This document shows positions 36,170 to 44,190 of a stretch of 64,000 nt of DNA, piece by piece. Numbering within the stretch: the stretch's first letter is position 1; every line of letters starts with the position of its first letter. Source of the stretch: Mesorhizobium loti (lineage in GTDB: Bacteria; Pseudomonadota; Alphaproteobacteria; Rhizobiales; Rhizobiaceae). Under the pieces are notes generated by a model. It worked only from the letters and a program-made list of their open reading frames with translations, did not search any database and was not told where the DNA came from. The stretch spans positions 303,505 to 367,504 of the forward strand of contig NZ_PJRO01000007.1 of NCBI RefSeq assembly GCF_002858745.1, given 5' to 3'. The position numbers and the translations under genes were made by a program.

Positions 36170-37147
36170 TCATTCTTCGGATTTCGCCACCAGTTGCAGC
36201 ATGGGCCGCTTGCGGCGGGCGCTGAGCCTCGTGCCCACCGTCTCGGGCCGGCTTTCACCCTCGGCCTTTTCGGCAAACAGCCAGTCCACGAAGACCTGCA
36301 CGATCGGTGTGGAGCGCATTTCATTGCGGCAGATCACGTAGAAATCGTCGACCGCCGGCACCGAGAGCCCGAACGGCACGATGAGCTGGCCCATCGCCAG
36401 CAGGCGGCTTGCCGTCATCGTATCGCCAAGCGCCACGCCATGGCCATGAAGCGCAGCCTCGATCGACAGGCGGGCATCGTTGAACTGATGGCGCCGGCAG
36501 ACCCGCTCGAGGTCGAGGGCATCGGCAGCGGCAAGCCAGGTGTGCCACTCCCGCCCGTCGTCGCCATGCAGCAGGACATGGTCGGCAAGGTCGCGGATGG
36601 AACGGATCGGCCGGTTGTTGGCGAGTGTCGGGCTGATGACCGGAAACAGCTCCAGTCCCGACCATTTGCGGATCCAGCAATCGGTCCAGCTGCCATCGCC
36701 ATAGTGCACGCAGACATCGATGTCGGGCTGGCGGATATCCCGCGCATCGTTGGAAGCGAGCAGTTTCAGCCGGATGTCGGGATAGCGCGCCGTGAAAGAG
36801 CCGAGGCGCGGGATCAGCCACAGGGACAGGAGGGCCGGAACGCAGGACACGACAAGCGCGCCGCTGCTGGCCGGGCGGGTAAGCCGCGCGGCGGCAGCCG
36901 CAATGCCCTCGAAGGCGCCCGACACCGCCGGCAGAAGCTCGGCGCCGTGTGGGGTGAGTTTGAGACGTGAACCAATCCGTTCGAACAGCTTGACCCCGAG
37001 CGACTGCTCCAGTGCCTTGATCTGATGGCTGACCGCACCGTGGGTGACATGGAGCTCGGCGGCTGCCTTGGAAAGCGAGCCGTGCCGGGCCGTCGCCTCG
37101 AAGGCACGCAAGGGATTGAGGGGCGGAAGGCGGCGGGAGCTGCTCAT
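36170..37147 (-). CDS. LysR-family transcriptional regulator
   Basis: A 325-residue LysR protein: helix-turn-helix at about residues 8-66 (LPPLNPLRAFEATARHGSLS, ELHVTHGAVSHQIKALEQSL) and a substrate-binding domain with DIDVCVHYGDGSWTDCW and AALHGHGVALGDTMTASRLL. The N-terminal LPPLNPLRAFEATARHGS is of the GcvA type. It is divergent from the agmatinase gene, with a 191-bp intergenic region, and is the likely regulator of the agmatinase-polyamine transporter operon. Confidence 0.92.
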   Translation of the reverse strand: MSSSRRLPPLNPLRAFEATARHGSLSKAAAELHVTHGAVSHQIKALEQSLGVKLFERIGSRLKLTPHGAELLPAVSGAFEGIAAAAARLTRPASSGALVVSCVPALLSLWLIPRLGSFTARYPDIRLKLLASNDARDIRQPDIDVCVHYGDGSWTDCWIRKWSGLELFPVISPTLANNRPIRSIRDLADHVLLHGDDGREWHTWLAAADALDLERVCRRHQFNDARLSIEAALHGHGVALGDTMTASRLLAMGQLIVPFGLSVPAVDDFYVICRNEMRSTPIVQVFVDWLFAEKAEGESRPETVGTRLSARRKRPMLQLVAKSEE

Positions 37148-37338
37148 GGGCCAGTGTCAAGACGCAGTGTGAGATTTTCTAACAGCCAGCGCTATAACAA
37201 TATCAATTGATTTTCCATCCGCAGGCTCCGACAATCCGCGGCAATCAATCATAAAAACACGGTATCGCAGGCAGCCGAAACTGGTTCATGCCCCGCATCG
37301 GAGGCACATCGGCGCGCCTCTATAGGAGGAGTTGCAGG

Positions 37339-38391
37339 ATGGGTTTCGACAACGGCAAGCTCGACGCGTTGCGCCGCAAATATGGCGAGAGCCATGGCGG
37401 CGAGTTGTTCGACCCGAAGTTCCGCCGGGTCGCCGACAAGATATTTTCCAAAGGCGGCACCCGGCTGGCGCCCTATTCCGGCATCCCGACCTTCCTGACC
37501 GCGCCCTATCGCGACGTGGCAGTCGACAATCCCGATTTTGGCGACCTCCAGGTGGCGATGATCGGCGTGCCGATGGATCTCGGCGTCACCAATCGTCCGG
37601 GCTCCCGTTTCGGCCCCCGCGCGCTCCGCGCCATCGAGCGCATCGGGCCGTACAATCATGTGCTGGACTGCGCGCCCACCCATGAACTCCGGGTGGCGGA
37701 TATCGGCGATGTGCCATTCCGTAGCCGCTACCGGCTGGAGATGAGCCACGACGATATCGAAAAGCGCCTCAACCAGATCGTCGATGCAGGCGTGATCCCG
37801 CTGTCGGTCGGCGGCGACCACTCGATCACCCACCCGATCCTGAAGGCCGTCGGCAAGGATCGGCCGGTCGGCATGATCCATATCGATGCGCATTGCGATA
37901 CCGGCGGCGCCTTCGACCAGACCAAGTTCCATCATGGCGGTCCCTTCCGCAACGCAGTGCTTGACGGCGTGCTCGACCCGTCGCGCACCATCCAGATCGG
38001 CATCCGCGGCGCGGCCGAATATCTGTGGGAGTTCACCTACGAGTCCGGCATGACCGTCGTCCATGCCGAAGAGGTCCCTGGCCTCGGCATCCCGGCCATC
38101 ATCGAGAGGGCACGTAAGATCGTCGGCGACGGCCCGACCTACATCTCCTTCGATGTTGACAGCCTCGACCCGGCGTTTGCGCCCGGCACCGGTACCCCGG
38201 AAGTCGGCGGTTTGACGACGCGCGAGGTTCTGGAGCTGCTGCGCGGACTGAAGGGGCTCAACATCGTCGGTGGCGACGTGGTCGAGGTGGCCCCGCAATA
38301 TGATTCCACCACCAACACGGCGCACGCCGGCGCGCAGGTGCTGTTCGAGATCCTGTCGCTGATGGTGTTCAGCCCTGCGCTGAAAGGATAA
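37339..38391 (+). CDS. speB: Agmatinase-family ureohydrolase
   Basis: A 350-residue ureohydrolase. The binuclear manganese ligands are all present: H161 in VGGDHSITHP, D183, H185 and D187 in HIDAHCDTGG, and the aspartates of SFDVDSLDPAFAPGTGTPEV. Agmatinase cleaves agmatine to putrescine and urea; close relatives act on guanidinobutyrate or other guanidino compounds, which cannot be excluded. The start MGFDNGKLDALR is fixed by TAGGAGGA 8 bp upstream. It heads an operon with a polyamine-type ABC transporter, so a guanidino or amine compound is probably imported and then hydrolysed. Confidence 0.9.
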   Translation: MGFDNGKLDALRRKYGESHGGELFDPKFRRVADKIFSKGGTRLAPYSGIPTFLTAPYRDVAVDNPDFGDLQVAMIGVPMDLGVTNRPGSRFGPRALRAIERIGPYNHVLDCAPTHELRVADIGDVPFRSRYRLEMSHDDIEKRLNQIVDAGVIPLSVGGDHSITHPILKAVGKDRPVGMIHIDAHCDTGGAFDQTKFHHGGPFRNAVLDGVLDPSRTIQIGIRGAAEYLWEFTYESGMTVVHAEEVPGLGIPAIIERARKIVGDGPTYISFDVDSLDPAFAPGTGTPEVGGLTTREVLELLRGLKGLNIVGGDVVEVAPQYDSTTNTAHAGAQVLFEILSLMVFSPALKG

Positions 38392-38468
38392 CGGCGCTGG
38401 ATCGCGACGCTGTTTTATAAGAAAACGATAAGGGAACCCGGCCAAAGCCGGAACAACGGAGAACAACG

Positions 38469-39557
38469 ATGACCGAGATCATGAAGACCATGCTCAGCCG
38501 GCGCAGCGTGCTTGGCGCCGGCGTTGCCGCGGCGGGCGTGCTTGCGATGCCTGCCATCCTGCGCGCCCAGGAAAAGTCGCTGAAGGTCGGCGTCTATGGC
38601 GGCTACTTCAAGAAGTCGTTCGACCAGCACATCTTCCCCGAATTCACCAAGGCGACCGGCATAACCATCGAATCGGTGGCCGAGCCGACCGGTGAAGCCT
38701 GGCTGGTGCAGCTGGAGCAGGCCGCCAAGGCCGGGCAGGCACCGGCCGACCTTTCGATGATGTCGCAGACCTCGACGCTGAAGGGCCAGTCGACCGAGTT
38801 GTGGCAGCCGCTCGATACCGCCAAATTCAAGCATTACGGCGAGCTCTTGCCGCAGTTCATCAACAAATATGCCGACGGCCGCGTTGCCGGCATCGGCGCG
38901 GTGGCCTGGTACATCACGCTGGTCACTAACACCAACGTCTACAAGGAAGCGCCAACGTCGTGGGACGCGCTGTGGGACAAGGCCAATGCCGACAAGCTCG
39001 GCCTGCTGGCGCTCGCCTCCAATTCGTTCCTGCTCGAAGTGACGGCAAAGACCTTCATGGGCGGCACCAATGCGCTGGACACCGACGAAGGCATCGACAA
39101 GGCTTTTGCCAAGCTTGCCGAAGTGAAGCCAAATGTGCGCCTGTGGTACCGCGACGAGGCGCAGTTCGAGCAGGCGCTGAAGTCCGGCGAAATCCCGATG
39201 GGCCAGTACTACCACGACGTCACCGGCCTTGCCGCCAAGGATGGCCAGCCGGTGCGCTCGACCTTCCCTAAGGAAGGCGGCATTCAGGATTCCGGCAACT
39301 GGGTGCTGTCGCGCGCCTCGAAGAAGGTCGACGAGGCACATACCTTCATCGACTATATGAGCCAGCCGGCGGTCCAGGGCCTGATGTCACGCAATGTCGG
39401 CACTGCGCCGACACTGAAGCGCGACGTGCTTGACCTCAAACCGGAAGAATTCGCCGCGGTGTCTTCCGACATCGCGCCGATCATTCCGCGCTACGACCTC
39501 TATGTGTCGAAGGCCGACGCGATCAACCAGAAATGGACCGAGCTGATCGTCGGCTAA
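38469..39557 (+). CDS. Polyamine-type ABC transporter periplasmic binding protein
   Basis: A 362-residue SBP with a twin-arginine-like signal (LSRRSVLGAGVAAAGVLAMP, cleavage near LRAQE). The mature protein begins KSLKVGVYGGYFKKSFDQHI and carries ADLSMMSQTSTLKGQ and FTKATGITIESVAEPTGEA, consistent with the PotD/spermidine-binding group. It starts 77 bp after the agmatinase gene and precedes its ATPase and permeases. Ligand is probably a polyamine or guanidino compound, by context. Confidence 0.9.
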   Translation: MTEIMKTMLSRRSVLGAGVAAAGVLAMPAILRAQEKSLKVGVYGGYFKKSFDQHIFPEFTKATGITIESVAEPTGEAWLVQLEQAAKAGQAPADLSMMSQTSTLKGQSTELWQPLDTAKFKHYGELLPQFINKYADGRVAGIGAVAWYITLVTNTNVYKEAPTSWDALWDKANADKLGLLALASNSFLLEVTAKTFMGGTNALDTDEGIDKAFAKLAEVKPNVRLWYRDEAQFEQALKSGEIPMGQYYHDVTGLAAKDGQPVRSTFPKEGGIQDSGNWVLSRASKKVDEAHTFIDYMSQPAVQGLMSRNVGTAPTLKRDVLDLKPEEFAAVSSDIAPIIPRYDLYVSKADAINQKWTELIVG

Positions 39558-39604
39558 CTGCGTTCCCTCCTCCATGGTGGAACCAGGAATTTGCGAGCGA
39601 TACC

Positions 39605-39625
39605 GGAGCCCGCCTTGCGGGCTCC
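39605..39625. terminator. Hairpin between binding-protein and ATPase genes
   Basis: A perfect 9-bp stem, GGAGCCCGC (39605-39613) with GCGGGCTCC (39617-39625) and a CTT loop, 48 bp after the binding-protein stop. No T-run follows, so it is not a strong intrinsic terminator. Such hairpins often cut expression of membrane genes relative to the binding protein or protect its mRNA. The same-strand ATPase gene starts 105 bp later. Confidence 0.55.
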
Positions 39626-39729
39626 GCATCTTCGCATCGACCGCAGACATGTCGCCCGCCTTCCGCTAATTTTGAAGGCGGAACCAACTGCACCATCCGC
39701 ATGCACGACCAGCCAAGCAGGATAACGCC

Positions 39730-40767
39730 ATGCCCGGATTGTCCATTAATTCGATCACCAAGCGCTTCGCCGATTTCGCCGCCGTCGACGACATCAGCCT
39801 GTCGGTACCGGACGGCAAGTTCGTCTGCCTGCTCGGGCCTTCCGGCTGTGGCAAGACCACCCTGCTTCGCATGATCGCCGGGCTCGAGGAGCCGACCAGC
39901 GGTGCCATCGTGCTCGACGGCGACGACATCACCCGCGTGCCGACGCACAAGCGCAATCTCGGCATGGTGTTCCAGTCGCTGGCGCTGTTTCCGCACCTGA
40001 CCGTTGGCGAAAACATCGCCTATGCACTGCGTATCCGCGGTGCCTCGAAGGACGACCAACGCAAACGCGTCGACGAACTGCTGGCGATGATCCATCTGAC
40101 GGGTTTCGCGGACCGGCCGGTGGCCAAACTGTCGGGCGGCCAGCGCCAGCGCGTGGCGATCGCCCGTGCGCTCGCTTTATCACCAAAACTTTTCCTGCTC
40201 GACGAGCCACTATCGGCGCTCGATGCTAAGCTGCGCGAAGCCATGCAGGTCGAACTGCGCCAGCTGCAGCAGCGTCTGGGCATCACGACCATCGTCGTCA
40301 CCCACGACCAGCGCGAAGCGATGACCATGGCCGACCTCGTCGTCGTCATGGGCAAGGGCAAGATCCTGCAGGCTGCTTCGCCGATCGAGATATACCGCAA
40401 GCCGGCGGATGCCTTCGTCGCCGACTTCATCGGCATCACCAACCTTCTGCCTGCCGAGGCTGACAGCGCTGGCCGCACCACGGTGCTGGGGGCAGCCGTG
40501 CCCGGCGTTGCCCTGCCAACGGGCTCGGCCAAGGCCACCATCTCGATCCGCCCCGAGGATATTCATTTCTCATCGCCCGGTGCCGGCGCGATCGCCGGAA
40601 CGGTCAGCTTCGTGCGCGACCTCGGCGGCACGGTCGAGACCTTCGTGGAAGCCGGCGGCACGACCATCGTTGCGGTGGCCACGCCGCGCGAGCGCCCCAA
40701 TGTCAGCGTCGGCCAGGCCATCGGCGTGGTGCTGCCGCCGGAGAGTTGCGTGGTGCTGCAGCCATGA
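39730..40767 (+). CDS. Polyamine-type ABC transporter ATP-binding protein
   Basis: A 345-residue PotA-like ATPase: Walker A GPSGCGKTTLLRMIAGL (36-43 core), Q-loop MVFQSLALFPH, signature KLSGGQRQRVAIARAL, Walker B FLLDEPLSALD, switch VTHDQREAM, and a TOBE domain in the last 90 residues. An AGGATAA ribosome site precedes the ATG. The following permease starts in ATGA overlap with its stop. Confidence 0.93.
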   Translation: MPGLSINSITKRFADFAAVDDISLSVPDGKFVCLLGPSGCGKTTLLRMIAGLEEPTSGAIVLDGDDITRVPTHKRNLGMVFQSLALFPHLTVGENIAYALRIRGASKDDQRKRVDELLAMIHLTGFADRPVAKLSGGQRQRVAIARALALSPKLFLLDEPLSALDAKLREAMQVELRQLQQRLGITTIVVTHDQREAMTMADLVVVMGKGKILQAASPIEIYRKPADAFVADFIGITNLLPAEADSAGRTTVLGAAVPGVALPTGSAKATISIRPEDIHFSSPGAGAIAGTVSFVRDLGGTVETFVEAGGTTIVAVATPRERPNVSVGQAIGVVLPPESCVVLQP

Positions 40768-41618
40768 GACGCGAACCGCCCAGGAGCCTCGCCGACTACG
40801 CGCCGCTGTTCTTTCCGGCGCTGATGCTCATCGTCTTTTTCGTCGTGCCGTTCTCGATCATGATTGCGGTGAGCTTCTTCAAGCGCAACCCGGCGGGCTT
40901 CTACACGCCGGATTTCGTGTTCGACAACTATGCACGCTTCCTCACCACCTTCTTCGGTTCGGTGCTTGGCTTCTCGCTGCTGCTGGCGATCCTGGTCGCG
41001 GTATGCTGCGTCGTCATCGCCTTCCCCTTCACCTATCTGCTGACCAAGCGGTCGCGTGCCGTGCAGACGGTGTGGCTGGTCGGGCTGCTGTCGGTGCTGT
41101 CGCTTTCGGAAGTCATCATCGGTTTCGCCTGGTCGACGCTGTTCTCGCGCACCGCGGGCATCACCAACCTGTTCGTCGCGATCGGGCTGATGAAAGAACC
41201 GGTGGCACTGCTGCCAAGCTTCTGGGCGGTGCTGACCGGCATGGTGTACCAGGCGCTACCTTATACGATCCTGGTTCTCTATCCCGCGCTGGTGCGGCTC
41301 GACCCGACTTTGCTGGAGGCCGCACGCACGCTGGGCGCCTCGCCGGTGCGCGCCTTCTTCAACGTGGTCACGCCGGCGCTGCGCAACACCATCGTGGCGA
41401 CGCTGATCATGGTGTTCGTCTTCGCGCTCGGCTCCTACCTGCTGCCGCAGATTCTCGGCCGCCCGTCGAACTGGACGCTGTCGGTGCTGATCACGGACCA
41501 GGCGATCTACCAGTCCAACATGCCGTTCGCCGCCGCGATGGCGGTGTTCCTGGTGCTGATCTCGCTGGCGCTGGTCGGGCTTACCCTGCTGGCCGGCCGC
41601 AAGGAGAACGCGCTATGA
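40764..41618 (+). CDS. Polyamine-type ABC transporter permease (PotB-like)
   Basis: A 284-residue permease with about six helices. The EAA loop is LLEAARTLGASPVRAFFNVV. The start MRREPPRSLADYAPLF at 40764 overlaps the ATPase stop in ATGA arrangement; an upstream in-frame TTG at 40746 is less likely. It overlaps the next permease by four bases as well. Confidence 0.92.
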   Translation: MRREPPRSLADYAPLFFPALMLIVFFVVPFSIMIAVSFFKRNPAGFYTPDFVFDNYARFLTTFFGSVLGFSLLLAILVAVCCVVIAFPFTYLLTKRSRAVQTVWLVGLLSVLSLSEVIIGFAWSTLFSRTAGITNLFVAIGLMKEPVALLPSFWAVLTGMVYQALPYTILVLYPALVRLDPTLLEAARTLGASPVRAFFNVVTPALRNTIVATLIMVFVFALGSYLLPQILGRPSNWTLSVLITDQAIYQSNMPFAAAMAVFLVLISLALVGLTLLAGRKENAL

Positions 41619-42412
41619 CCGTGCTTCGCCGGCTTTATTTCATCCTCGTCGCACTGTTCCTGGCGGCACCACTGATAGTGGTGGCAGGCGTGTCGGTGAA
41701 CCAGAAGCAGGAGCTGACCTTTCCGCCGAAAGGCTTCTCGCTGGCCTGGTACGGACAGATCTTCAACGATCCGGAATGGCGGCTGGCGCTGATTCATTCG
41801 GTCACGCTGGCGATCTGCTCGGCGGCGATCGCGGTCGCCATCGCGCTGCCGCTGGCATGGTTCCTGTGGCGGCGCATCGCGCCGTGGGCGAATATCTTCC
41901 AGGTGCTCGGTCTCGCGCCCTTCATCCTGCCGCCGGTCATCACCGCGCTCGGCTTCCTGAGCTTCTGGGCAACCGTCGGCCTGTTTGGGCAGTTCTACAC
42001 GGCGATCATCAGCCACGCGATCTTCTTCGTGACGCTGCCGCTGGTGACGCTGTCGCTCGGCTTTGCCTCCATCGACCGCTCGCTGGTCGAGGCCGCGTCA
42101 ACCATGGGCGCCGACGACCGCGCGGTGCTGAAAACCGTCGTGCTGCCGCTGATCCTGCCCTATCTGGTCTCAGGCTTCGCCTTTGCCTTCGTGCTGTCGC
42201 TCAACGAATACATCGTTGCCTACATGACCATCGGCTTCACCACCGAGACGCTACCGATCAAGATCTTCAACGCACTGCGCTACGGCTACACGCCGACCAT
42301 GGCGGCCGTGTCGATCTTCTTCGTTACCGTCGCGGCACTGGTGTTCGGGGCGATCGCCTATTTCGGCGACATCCGCAGGCTGCTCGGCGCGATGTCTTCC
42401 GACACGGAGTAA
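41615..42412 (+). CDS. Polyamine-type ABC transporter permease (PotC-like)
   Basis: A 265-residue permease with about six helices; N-terminal SVNQKQELTFPPKGFSLAWY and the EAA loop LVEAASTMGADDRAVLKTVV match the PotC type. Translationally coupled to the upstream permease (ATGA at 41615-41618). Its stop lies 13 bp before the end of the convergent MATE gene. Confidence 0.92.
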   Translation: MTVLRRLYFILVALFLAAPLIVVAGVSVNQKQELTFPPKGFSLAWYGQIFNDPEWRLALIHSVTLAICSAAIAVAIALPLAWFLWRRIAPWANIFQVLGLAPFILPPVITALGFLSFWATVGLFGQFYTAIISHAIFFVTLPLVTLSLGFASIDRSLVEAASTMGADDRAVLKTVVLPLILPYLVSGFAFAFVLSLNEYIVAYMTIGFTTETLPIKIFNALRYGYTPTMAAVSIFFVTVAALVFGAIAYFGDIRRLLGAMSSDTE

Positions 42413-42425
42413 TATCCCGGCCCGA

Positions 42426-43835
42426 TCAATGGACTGCGATCGGGCCTGACTTTGCCGGCAACCGATCACGGCGCAGCCAGCGGCTGAGCAGCAGCACCGC
42501 CACCACGGCCAGCCCGGTCGAAAGGCCGATCCAGATGCCGATGCCGGCGAAGCCGAAATGGAAGGCGAGCAGCGCGCCAAGCGGCAACCCAACGCCCCAA
42601 TAGCCAATCGCCGCGTACAGCATCGGCACCGTGGTGTCGTGCAGGCCGCGCAGCATGCCTGCGCCCACGGCCTGGGCGCCATCGACGACCTGGAACAGCG
42701 CGGCAAATGCCAGGAACGAAACCGCCAGGCCGACGACCTGGCTGTTGACCGGGTCATGCACATCGATGAAGCCGCTGATCAGCACGCGTGGCCACAAAAT
42801 CATGATGAGCGCGGTCAGTGACATGAAGCCGACGCCCATGACATAGGAGGTCCAGCCGGCGCGGCTGATGCCGTCCTTGTCGCCGGCGCCGTAGGCAAGA
42901 CCGACCCGCACGGTGACCGCCTGGTTGAGACCCAGCGGCACCATGAAGCTGATCGAAGCGATCTGCAGAGCGATGGCGTGCGCGGCCAGCGACGGCGCAT
43001 TGATCAATCCCATCAGGAAGGCGGCGGCGTTGAAGATCGTCACCTCGAAGGCCAGGATGCCGGCGATCGGCAGGCCAAGCTTCATCAGCGCCCGGAAGCG
43101 TGGCCAGTCGGAGCGCCAGAAGCGACCGAACAGGTGATAGCGACGGAATTTCTTGTGCCAGGTCACCACCAGAACCATGCCGATAAACATCAGCACCGAC
43201 GAGATGGTGGTGGCCAGGCCGGACCCGGCGATGCCCATTTTCGGTGCGCCGAGATTGCCGAACATGAACATCCAGTTGAGCAGCACGTTGGCGCTCACAG
43301 CAATGAAGACGATGACCAATGCCCAGCCGGGGCGTTCGAGCGCTGAAATGAAGGACCTCAGCACGATGTAGCCGTAAAAGGGCAGAAGGGCCCATTGCAG
43401 CCAGTGCAGGTAGATGCCGGCCAGATGCGCGAGCGCCGGCTCCTGGCCCATGGCCAGCAGGATGTTTTCGCCGTTCCAGAGGAAAACCCAGATCGGGATG
43501 GCAATGAAAATGGCCGACCAGAGACCCTGGCGCACGGTGCGGCGCACGTCGCGGACCGAATGGCGGAAACGGCCGAGCTCCGTTGCCATCATCGGCGAGG
43601 TGGCCAGCATCAGGCCGAGGCCGAAGATCATCGGCATGAAATAGAGGTTGGAACCGAGCGCGCCGGCAGCAAGCGTTTCGGAGCCCAACCGGCCCATCAT
43701 CATGACGTCGGTGGCGGTCATCGCCGTCTGGCCGAGATTGGTCAGCACCATCGGCCATGCGAGCGACAGCGTTGACTTGATTTCGGAGCGCCAGAGGCTT
43801 CCCGGCGCTCTCACACCGACTTCGATCGCGGACAT
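42426..43835 (-). CDS. norM: MATE-family multidrug efflux protein (NorM/MdtK type)
   Basis: A 469-residue polytopic protein with twelve predicted helices in two MATE halves. Typical features: TLSLAWPMVLTNLGQTAMTATDVMMMGRLGS, GFGLMLATSPMMATELGR-like GLGLMLATSPMMATELGR, LGLNQAVTVRVGLAYGAG and MLRGLHDTTVPMLYAAIGYW. It exports cationic drugs or metabolites using a Na+ or H+ gradient. The start MSAIEVGVRAPGSL at 43835 is chosen over far-upstream in-frame codons. It converges on the permease gene and diverges from the acylase gene, leaving 355 bp between the two starts. Confidence 0.92.
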   Translation of the reverse strand: MSAIEVGVRAPGSLWRSEIKSTLSLAWPMVLTNLGQTAMTATDVMMMGRLGSETLAAGALGSNLYFMPMIFGLGLMLATSPMMATELGRFRHSVRDVRRTVRQGLWSAIFIAIPIWVFLWNGENILLAMGQEPALAHLAGIYLHWLQWALLPFYGYIVLRSFISALERPGWALVIVFIAVSANVLLNWMFMFGNLGAPKMGIAGSGLATTISSVLMFIGMVLVVTWHKKFRRYHLFGRFWRSDWPRFRALMKLGLPIAGILAFEVTIFNAAAFLMGLINAPSLAAHAIALQIASISFMVPLGLNQAVTVRVGLAYGAGDKDGISRAGWTSYVMGVGFMSLTALIMILWPRVLISGFIDVHDPVNSQVVGLAVSFLAFAALFQVVDGAQAVGAGMLRGLHDTTVPMLYAAIGYWGVGLPLGALLAFHFGFAGIGIWIGLSTGLAVVAVLLLSRWLRRDRLPAKSGPIAVH

Positions 43836-44190
43836 TGTCTTATACTTCCCGTTGCGGCGCGTCGGCATCAGCCGGAAGCCGCATCTGGGCCGAAAACGGA
43901 ATGGCTTCCGGCTCAAGCGGGTTGTCGTTGAATGCCGGAGCCTTGGCAAGGGCTCATGCAGACGAAAAATTGATCCAGCTTCCGGCTGTTTGCGGGAATT
44001 CCATTTATTTGGACGGCCGCATCGCCATGCGATTCCGGATGGCGCAATCCCGCAGGCATGGTGAAGCCCCAGCCTTCGTATCAAGCCAGTTGTGCCAACC
44101 GTTCATGGATCGTCGGTCCAATTGGCGCGTCAGCTTGTCATCCGCCAGCCGGCCATGAATACTTTTGCAGGCGGGGCGCGGAATGGAGGA
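43836..44190. other. Divergent intergenic region between MATE and acylase genes
   Basis: About 355 bp without a gene I can support. Frames that cross it lack ribosome sites and run into the neighbouring genes. It must hold the promoters of both divergent genes, and at 43995-44022 it contains the 28-bp element described separately. A run GAAAAATTG near 43971 is the only other AT-rich patch. Confidence 0.6.
43995..44022 (+). promoter_or_regulatory. 28-bp shared element, copy A (upstream of acylase gene)
   Basis: The sequence GGAATTCCATTTATTTGGAC (43995-44014) plus GGCCGCAT (44015-44022) matches 25 of 28 positions of a second element at 46726-46753, in the same orientation. It lies about 170 bp before the acylase start. 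Outside the 28 bp the similarity falls away. A shared regulator site or promoter motif is the simplest reading. Confidence 0.5.
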
